Of a stretch of 64,000 nt of DNA, positions 60,301 to 64,000 are shown in pieces. Source of the stretch: Flavobacteriales bacterium. GTDB lineage: Bacteria > Bacteroidota > Bacteroidia > Flavobacteriales_F > PHOS-HE28. Position 1 is the first letter of the stretch. Each line of letters begins with the position of its first letter. Where the stretch lies: positions 744,001 through 808,000 of the forward strand of contig JADJOI010000003.1 in the NCBI GenBank assembly GCA_016713875.1, in the 5' to 3' direction. The position numbers and the translations under genes were made by a program. Under the pieces are notes generated by a model. It made no database searches, was not told where the DNA came from, and worked only from the letters and a program-made list of their open reading frames with translations.

Positions 60301-61041
60301 CCGAGCGTGAACCTGCGGGCGGTGCTACAGGGCGCGTTCGACACCCAGGCCAACCTGATGCGTGATGCGCTCCGCAGCAACGGCCTGATCCCCGGCACTG
60401 AACCCTTCACTGCGCTCGGGTTCACGCATACGGGCGGCGGCGGCGGCGAAACGGTGGGTGCCGGCGTGCTGGCCACCACCGGGGCGAACGCCGTGGTGGA
60501 CTGGGTGCTTGTGGAGCTGCGCAACAAGAACAACCCGGCCCAGGTGGTGGCCACCCGCAGTGCGCTTCTGCAACGCGACGGCGACATCGTGGGCACGAAC
60601 GGGCTTCCGCGTCTGCTCTTCAATGTGGCCGCTGACAACTACTATGTGGCCGTTCGGCACCGCAACCATCTGGGGGTGATGACCGCCACCAGCACCCTGT
60701 TGAACAAGGACCAGAAGCTCGTGGACCTGTCCCTGGGGACAACGGCGGTGCATGGAACAAATGCGCGCGCCGTGCTGTCGAACGGTAAACGGGCCATGTG
60801 GTCCGGGAACGTGTTGCGTGACAGCCAGTTGAAGTACGCCGGATCCTCCAACGACCGGGACCCGATCCTGGTGCGGATCGGGGGTACGGTGCCCACGGCC
60901 ACCGCCAGCGGATATTGGAGCGAAGATGTGAACCTGGACGGCGTGGTGAAGTACGCCGGCTCGTCCAACGACCGTGATCCCATCCTGTTCAACATCGGAG
61001 GCACGCTGCCCACCGCAGTGCGGCTGGAACAGCTGCCCTGA
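57346..61041 (+). CDS. Secreted PQQ-dependent sugar dehydrogenase-like, PKD and PA14 multidomain protein
   Basis: A 1231-residue exported protein with a signal peptide to about residue 24 (TSAQ). A six-blade sorbosone/glucose dehydrogenase propeller (about 25-525) includes HGFLGFALDPNFLTNGYIYL and RTWALGLRNPYRCTLRPGSG. Two or three PKD-like domains follow (about 530-830; VQFTGSASYDPESGPLTYLW, VSYFWDFGDGTTSTQMNPA), then a PA14-like domain (about 835-985; RMRGYILAPTTGTYVFTAVS). The last 244 residues are the same C-terminal domain as in the beta-helix protein at 29683, with two dockerin-like repeats and the end AVRLEQLP. A role in sugar oxidation or glycan binding is inferred. Confidence 0.85.
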   Translation: MKHPFHRLMIAGSVAFTALCTSAQSVPSGFADVLVMGGWVAPQGAVWDANDRMYVWEKAGKVWIVENGVRLPSPLIDISPEVGDWRDHGFLGFALDPNFLTNGYIYLLYAVDRHHLMNFGTGSYNANTNEYFNATIMRLARYTAVGPTFNTVNYGSRLVLLGESPSTGVPLLHESHSTGTIMFGTDGTLLMSLGDGASYTSTDVGSASETYYQQALTDGIIRPAENVGAFRSQMVNSFNGKILRLDPATGNGLPSNPFWNAAQPRSAQSRTWALGLRNPYRCTLRPGSGSVDPAAGDPGTIYIGDVQWNTWEDMNVCYEGGMNFGWPLFEGMTPLTSYTNALTYNMDAPNPLYDGINCTLPYFRFQDLCKQDTPIHLNGHPNPCNSGVQIPNTVHKFYHARPAIDWRHGQNWARTATFNGNTATATDLNDPNSPVPGPMFGGYASIGGTWISGTGWPAGYQNVYFHADYPGAWIKRFVFDGQDHPVSGHDFGANLGAIVWVGEGPEGCLYYSNYATNEIRRICYTLAVNLPPVVAASQNVQYGPGPLAVQFTGSASYDPESGPLTYLWNFGNGQTSTAVNPSHVFTAPPNTPTSYTVTLTVTDNNNQTNQTSLLVSVNNTPPVVTITSFADGGTYPVGVDTTYLLEAAVNDLEHGQAQLTYAWRTTLHHNTHTHPEPIDAAPVTSTVISGVGCDGETYSYQITLTVTDAGGLSTTDTHWLYPRCNAIAPTAVIGTNVTVGTGPLNVQFNGEASHDPGTIVSYFWDFGDGTTSTQMNPAKTFTDTGDRTVILTVTDNDGLTGQATVVITVITLDPPQCIGASGSVLRHYWSGISGSTVSTLVSSPNYPDSPTSTSFPTSFQANSVAYGNNYGTRMRGYILAPTTGTYVFTAVSDDESIVYLSPNADPRYKQQICSVPGWTNEAEFTKYPQQTSAGITLQAGIYYYVEMLHKEGSGGDHLALYWQTPTNSARTIIPGSVLSRWQDCPPSVNLRAVLQGAFDTQANLMRDALRSNGLIPGTEPFTALGFTHTGGGGGETVGAGVLATTGANAVVDWVLVELRNKNNPAQVVATRSALLQRDGDIVGTNGLPRLLFNVAADNYYVAVRHRNHLGVMTATSTLLNKDQKLVDLSLGTTAVHGTNARAVLSNGKRAMWSGNVLRDSQLKYAGSSNDRDPILVRIGGTVPTATASGYWSEDVNLDGVVKYAGSSNDRDPILFNIGGTLPTAVRLEQLP

Positions 61042-61043
61042 GC

Positions 61044-61217
61044 TCAGCGACCTCGCCCGGAACGGTGCTGTGCCAAGGCCATGAGGTAGGCTTCGAGCCG
61101 CTGACCACGCTGTTCGACCAGCACACGGTCGAGCACGCTTCGGGTCCGGTGGTCGAGGATGCGGCGCACGGAACGGTCGCCAGTGCGATCGGTGTAACGT
61201 TTTCCGGTGGTGGACAT
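61044..61217 (-). CDS. Small basic hypothetical protein (57 aa)
   Basis: Begins MSTTGKRYTDRTGDRSVRRI and is very rich in Arg, with a likely helix LDRVLVEQRGQRLEAYLMAL. A CACCTTCG box (61235-61242, minus) lies 17 nt upstream. It is convergent with the large gene, with its stop 2 nt away. An upstream ATG at 61253 is possible. No family is recognised. Confidence 0.45.
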   Translation of the reverse strand: MSTTGKRYTDRTGDRSVRRILDHRTRSVLDRVLVEQRGQRLEAYLMALAQHRSGRGR

Positions 61218-61326
61218 GGCTTCGTCGGTTGAGGCGAAGGTGCTCGTCCGCACAGGCCGGTTCCAATACCACGATCGGGGGAGCGGGCGCCCGAACGATG
61301 AACCGCGGATCGTGGACGATCGCCGG

Positions 61327-62469
61327 TCAGAGGCCCTGGCCGTTCTTCCGCAGTACCAACAGCTGTAATCCCAAGGCGTCGAAGGTGCGGCCCACGGCCC
61401 AGATGCCCGAGGCGTCCTCGAGGAGCCGTGCGATCCGCTCCTCCTGGCCCGTGTCGTAGCGGCGCTCCCAGACCGGCGCTCCGAGCGCCGTCCGGCGCAT
61501 CAGCATCGCATCGGTCGAATGGTCGAGGCCCACTTCACCGGCCACGAGCAGGTCGCCGTTGGTGGCTTCGGTGAGCCCGTAAGCCGAGCGCGCATCCAAC
61601 GTGTCGCCGACGGCCCATGTCCAAAGCGTATCGCCGTCGCTTTCCAGCGCCATCAACCACACCTGGTCCTTCCGCCGTCCCAGCTGATCGGCGATGCCGT
61701 AGCTGCGTGTGGTGCCCGCCATCACATAGGTGCCGTTGGAGCGTCGGATCAACGCGTGCCCGAGGTCGTTCGCCACGCCGCCCCAGCTGGAGGACCAGGA
61801 CACACTTCCGTTCGCATCCACACCGATGAAGAGGGCATCGCTCTCCCCGCTGAAGTTCATCTGCCGGCCGGTCACCATCGCGCCGTTGGCATCCCCGGCC
61901 ACGGCCAGACCCTCTTCGTCGAGCGGCCCGCCCTCGACGGTCGTCCACAGCAGCACCCCGGCCGTGCTGATGCGCCCGAGCAGCACATCGTGCGAGCCGC
62001 TGGCGTTGTCGATGCCCGTGATGTGGAGCCCGGTGCCGCCCGCTTCGGCCGCGGCCAGCACCTGCTGATCGTGCGGAAGCGCCTGGGTCACGATCCACTG
62101 TACCGCGTTCTGCGCGTTGATCCTCACCACCAGCAGGTCGTGGTCGTCATGGCCGTCAGGAACAAGGCTTCCCACCAGGTAGCCACCGCCGCCCTGCGCA
62201 GGCACGAAGGCCTGACCGAACACGCGTCCCGCCAGCGGTACGGTCGTGGTCGCGGTGACCTGTCCCGAGCCGTTCACGGTCACCAGGGCGGCCGCGCGGC
62301 CTTCATCGCCGGTCCATGCTGAAACGGCGGCCACGACGCCCGATCCCTGTGGGACCGGACCGAGACCGAAGGTGCCGGCCGCTCCCCAGCGTGTCTCGAA
62401 CGACTGGGCTGGCAAGGACGCTGCTCCCAAGAGGCACAGGAAAGGGGCGAGGAGGGAGGGGGAACGCAT
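61327..62469 (-). CDS. Secreted SBBP-like beta-propeller protein
   Basis: A 380-residue protein. The signal peptide ends LPAQ (about 22). The body is a run of blades of the form DLLVVRINAQNAVQWIVTQA, DVLLGRISTAGVLLWTTVEG, DALFIGVDANGSVSWSSSWG and QVWLMALESDGDTLWTWAVG, the same theme as the N-terminal halves of the two giant proteins at 8.5-18 kb but without Ig modules or a sorting domain. The missing C-terminal sorting domain may mean periplasmic location. A TACTTTCG box lies 3 nt before the ATG. Confidence 0.78.
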   Translation of the reverse strand: MRSPSLLAPFLCLLGAASLPAQSFETRWGAAGTFGLGPVPQGSGVVAAVSAWTGDEGRAAALVTVNGSGQVTATTTVPLAGRVFGQAFVPAQGGGGYLVGSLVPDGHDDHDLLVVRINAQNAVQWIVTQALPHDQQVLAAAEAGGTGLHITGIDNASGSHDVLLGRISTAGVLLWTTVEGGPLDEEGLAVAGDANGAMVTGRQMNFSGESDALFIGVDANGSVSWSSSWGGVANDLGHALIRRSNGTYVMAGTTRSYGIADQLGRRKDQVWLMALESDGDTLWTWAVGDTLDARSAYGLTEATNGDLLVAGEVGLDHSTDAMLMRRTALGAPVWERRYDTGQEERIARLLEDASGIWAVGRTFDALGLQLLVLRKNGQGL

Positions 62470-62472
62470 GCC

Positions 62473-62480
62473 CGAAAGTA
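62473..62480 (-). promoter_or_regulatory. Candidate -7 box TACTTTCG, 3 nt before the ATG
   Basis: Serves the propeller gene starting at 62469; one mismatch from TAnnTTTG. Confidence 0.5.
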
Positions 62481-62497
62481 GCACCGGAAGGCTCGGT

Positions 62498-62505
62498 TAG
62501 TTTTG
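62498..62505 (+). promoter_or_regulatory. Candidate -7 box TAGTTTTG, 4 nt before the ATG
   Basis: A perfect TAnnTTTG for the PAP2 gene at 62510, divergent from the box at 62473-62480. Confidence 0.6.
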
Positions 62506-62509
62506 GCGC

Positions 62510-63169
62510 ATGGACCGCACGCGGAACGTCTCCGCTTTCACAGGCACTGCACTTGTGCTTGCACTGCCGGCGGTCATCGCCGTGTGGCGCACTGAACAGG
62601 TGTCGTTACATGCCGCAGTGAACCGCTGGCACGCCCCGTGGAGCGATGCCCTCCTGAGCGTGGTCACACATCTTGGGGATGGGCTGGTCCCCACCGCGAT
62701 CGCCGCGGTGCTGCTCTTCGTAGGCACCTGGCGGACCGTTCTCCTGTTGGGGCTGAGCACCGGGTTGAGCGCGATCCTGGTGCAGGTTCTCAAACGGCAG
62801 GTCTTCTCGGATCATGACCGCCCGGCGATGTACGCTCATGACATGCCCATGCTGCACTTGGTGGACGGGGTGACCATGAACCACCATTTCAGTTTCCCTT
62901 CGGGACATGCCACGTGTGCCTTTGCCATGTGCCTGTCGTTCGCGGTGATGGACAGGGGTGAAGGCCGCGCTGCTGCCTGGGCGGTGGTGGCTGCGGTGCT
63001 GGCGTTCACACGTGTATACCTCTCGCAGCACTTCACCGAGGATGTGCTGGCCGGAGCTGCTTTGGGGGTGGCCACGGGTGTGCTGATGTGGTTCATCCTG
63101 TACCGTTCAACATGGGCCCGTGCCGCCTGGCTCGGACGGCGGCCCTGGCCCACAGGGCGCACCGCATGA
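62510..63169 (+). CDS. PAP2-family membrane phosphatase
   Basis: A 219-residue membrane protein with about six helices and the three PAP2 motifs: KRQVFSDHDRP (motif 1), FSFPSGHAT (motif 2, catalytic His) and RVYLSQHFTEDV (motif 3). Members dephosphorylate lipid phosphates such as undecaprenyl pyrophosphate or phosphatidic acid, or serve in lipid A modification. Which one applies cannot be told. It is convergent with the hypothetical gene, 6 nt from its stop. Confidence 0.9.
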   Translation: MDRTRNVSAFTGTALVLALPAVIAVWRTEQVSLHAAVNRWHAPWSDALLSVVTHLGDGLVPTAIAAVLLFVGTWRTVLLLGLSTGLSAILVQVLKRQVFSDHDRPAMYAHDMPMLHLVDGVTMNHHFSFPSGHATCAFAMCLSFAVMDRGEGRAAAWAVVAAVLAFTRVYLSQHFTEDVLAGAALGVATGVLMWFILYRSTWARAAWLGRRPWPTGRTA

Positions 63170-63175
63170 GGGTGT

Positions 63176-63487
63176 CTACACCGGTCTCACAAGATGAAAG
63201 AGCTGCTCGGTACTGGCAGGGTCCAGGCTGGTGACGGCTTCGGCCCAGGTGCGCACAAGACGTTCACCGAGCAGGGTCTGTGCATGTTCCTCCACCTGCC
63301 GGTACAATAGTGCTTTGGTCATGCCGCTGAGATGGATCAGCGGTGTGTCCATGATCGCATCATCCCGGAGCTCGATCTCGGTATGCGCTTCGATGGTGAG
63401 AAAGAGGGCCAGTTTGGCGCTATACAGCGCGCGCGCCAGTTCGATCGCGTCAGCGCGCTCACGGGTCAGGAAGGAGATCCTCAGCAT
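63176..63487 (-). CDS. Small protein downstream of a TolC-family gene (possibly CutA-like)
   Basis: A 103-residue soluble protein. MLRISFLTRERADAIELARA followed by LYSAKLALFLTIEAHTEIEL and GMTKALLYRQVEEHAQTLLG gives a beta-alpha-beta pattern and length like the CutA/GlnB-type ferredoxin fold, but no diagnostic motif is seen. It starts 2 nt after the TolC-family stop, so it belongs to an efflux operon whose other members lie beyond the window. Confidence 0.6.
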   Translation of the reverse strand: MLRISFLTRERADAIELARALYSAKLALFLTIEAHTEIELRDDAIMDTPLIHLSGMTKALLYRQVEEHAQTLLGERLVRTWAEAVTSLDPASTEQLFHLVRPV

Positions 63488-63489
63488 GG

Positions 63490-64000
63490 TCAGGGGGTTC
63501 GTTCGGACAGAGAGCGCCACAGGATACCGGCTTCCAGGTCGGTGGCGAACCAGGCCTTGCGCAGTTTCGATTCCAGTTCCACCTGCTTGATGCGGGATTC
63601 AAGCAGGGCCACTTCACGGGCGTTCACCAGGAACAGGGAGCTCTCACCCACTTCGAAGCGGCGGTTCTCCCCGTCGAGCAGGATGCCGTAGTTCCGCACG
63701 GTGAGGGCTCCCAGATCGGTCTGTTGGCGTAAGGTGCCCGTTTCGTTGGCGCGCTCCGCTACGCGATTGGCGATCACGGTCCGGTCCCGTTCCAGGGCCA
63801 GTTCAGCGTCGGTCACGCGCAGTCGGGCCAGGCTGAGCTCGCCGCGCTCTCGGCGCAACAGCAGCGGCATGCGGAAGCCCACTCCCCACTGCTGGTCGCC
63901 ACCATCGATCCAGGCACCACCCTCACCACTGAACCGCTGCGCATCGCCCAGCACCATGTACTTCAGGTCCAGCTGGGGACGGAGCATCTCGGCACGGAGC
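63490..64000 (-). CDS. TolC-family outer-membrane efflux protein, C-terminal part
   Basis: The last 169 codons of a TolC-like protein; the start lies beyond the right edge. Barrel strands (GGDQQWGVGFRMPLLLRRER) are followed by the long helices of the periplasmic tunnel (VTDAELALERDRTVIANRVA, RFEVGESSLFLVNAREVALL). The FEVGESSLFLVN motif is characteristic of the family's second helical hairpin. It probably pairs with RND pump components outside the window. Confidence 0.85.
   Translation of the reverse strand, partial: LRAEMLRPQLDLKYMVLGDAQRFSGEGGAWIDGGDQQWGVGFRMPLLLRRERGELSLARLRVTDAELALERDRTVIANRVAERANETGTLRQQTDLGALTVRNYGILLDGENRRFEVGESSLFLVNAREVALLESRIKQVELESKLRKAWFATDLEAGILWRSLSERTP

Overview
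The window reads as a chromosome segment of a GC-rich member of the Bacteroidota, probably Flavobacteriales-like (inference). The evidence is a pair of giant secreted proteins ending in type IX secretion type-B sorting domains, a complete Bat (aerotolerance) operon, an ECF sigma/FecR pair beside a SusC-like TonB-dependent receptor, and many promoters of the Bacteroidota form TAnnTTTG (often TAnnTTCG here). Shine-Dalgarno-like sequences are scarce. In 12 genes the promoter box lies only 3-7 nt before the start codon, which suggests leaderless or near-leaderless mRNAs.

Layout. 1-8.4 kb: the fmt start, a 3-methyladenine glycosylase and a RecQ helicase diverge from a branched-chain aminotransferase; then a SixA-like phosphatase, a GIY-YIG protein, and clpB with an apparent frameshift. 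8.5-17.9 kb: two tandem paralogous giant secreted proteins. 18-24.8 kb: ECF sigma factor, FecR, an STN-domain protein with about 15 short repeats, a small secreted protein and a TonB-dependent receptor, apparently one surface-signalling unit. 24.9-28.4 kb: a membrane protein, a frameshifted PIN toxin-antitoxin cassette between perfect 51-bp direct repeats, a chimeric secreted peptide, an NlpC/P60 peptidase and a thiolase. 28.5-29.4 kb: tRNA-Ser(GCT), tRNA-Pro(TGG) and tRNA-Arg(TCT); the first two are followed by partial copies of their own 3' ends. 29.7-32.9 kb: a large secreted beta-helix protein.

32.9-41.4 kb: a MITE-like element touches the end of batE, the last gene of moxR-DUF58-batF-like-batA-batB-batC-batD-batE. 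batB carries an apparent frameshift. 41.7-48.3 kb: a MazG-like pyrophosphohydrolase, a hotdog protein, membrane and outer-membrane proteins, an M14 metallopeptidase, a Kir-type potassium channel and a Gre-like factor. 48.3-51.1 kb: two candidate structured RNAs, then queE joined abruptly to an OmpA-family gene, so that queE lacks its end and ompA its signal peptide. 51.1-53.8 kb: a 2.19-kb segment (membrane protein plus phosphodiester glycosidase) between perfect 65-bp direct repeats of the vsr 5' end. 53.8-64 kb: housekeeping and surface genes, including a 1231-residue PQQ-dehydrogenase/PKD/PA14 protein that shares its C-terminal domain with the 29.7-kb beta-helix protein, a PAP2 phosphatase, and the 3' end of a TolC-family gene.

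The least explained features are the two gene-restoring direct-repeat insertions, the shared dockerin-like C-terminal domain of the two secreted proteins, and the split (STN-separate) sigma/FecR/receptor unit. Several single-base frameshifts in GC-rich runs may be sequencing errors and should be checked before biological meaning is assigned.
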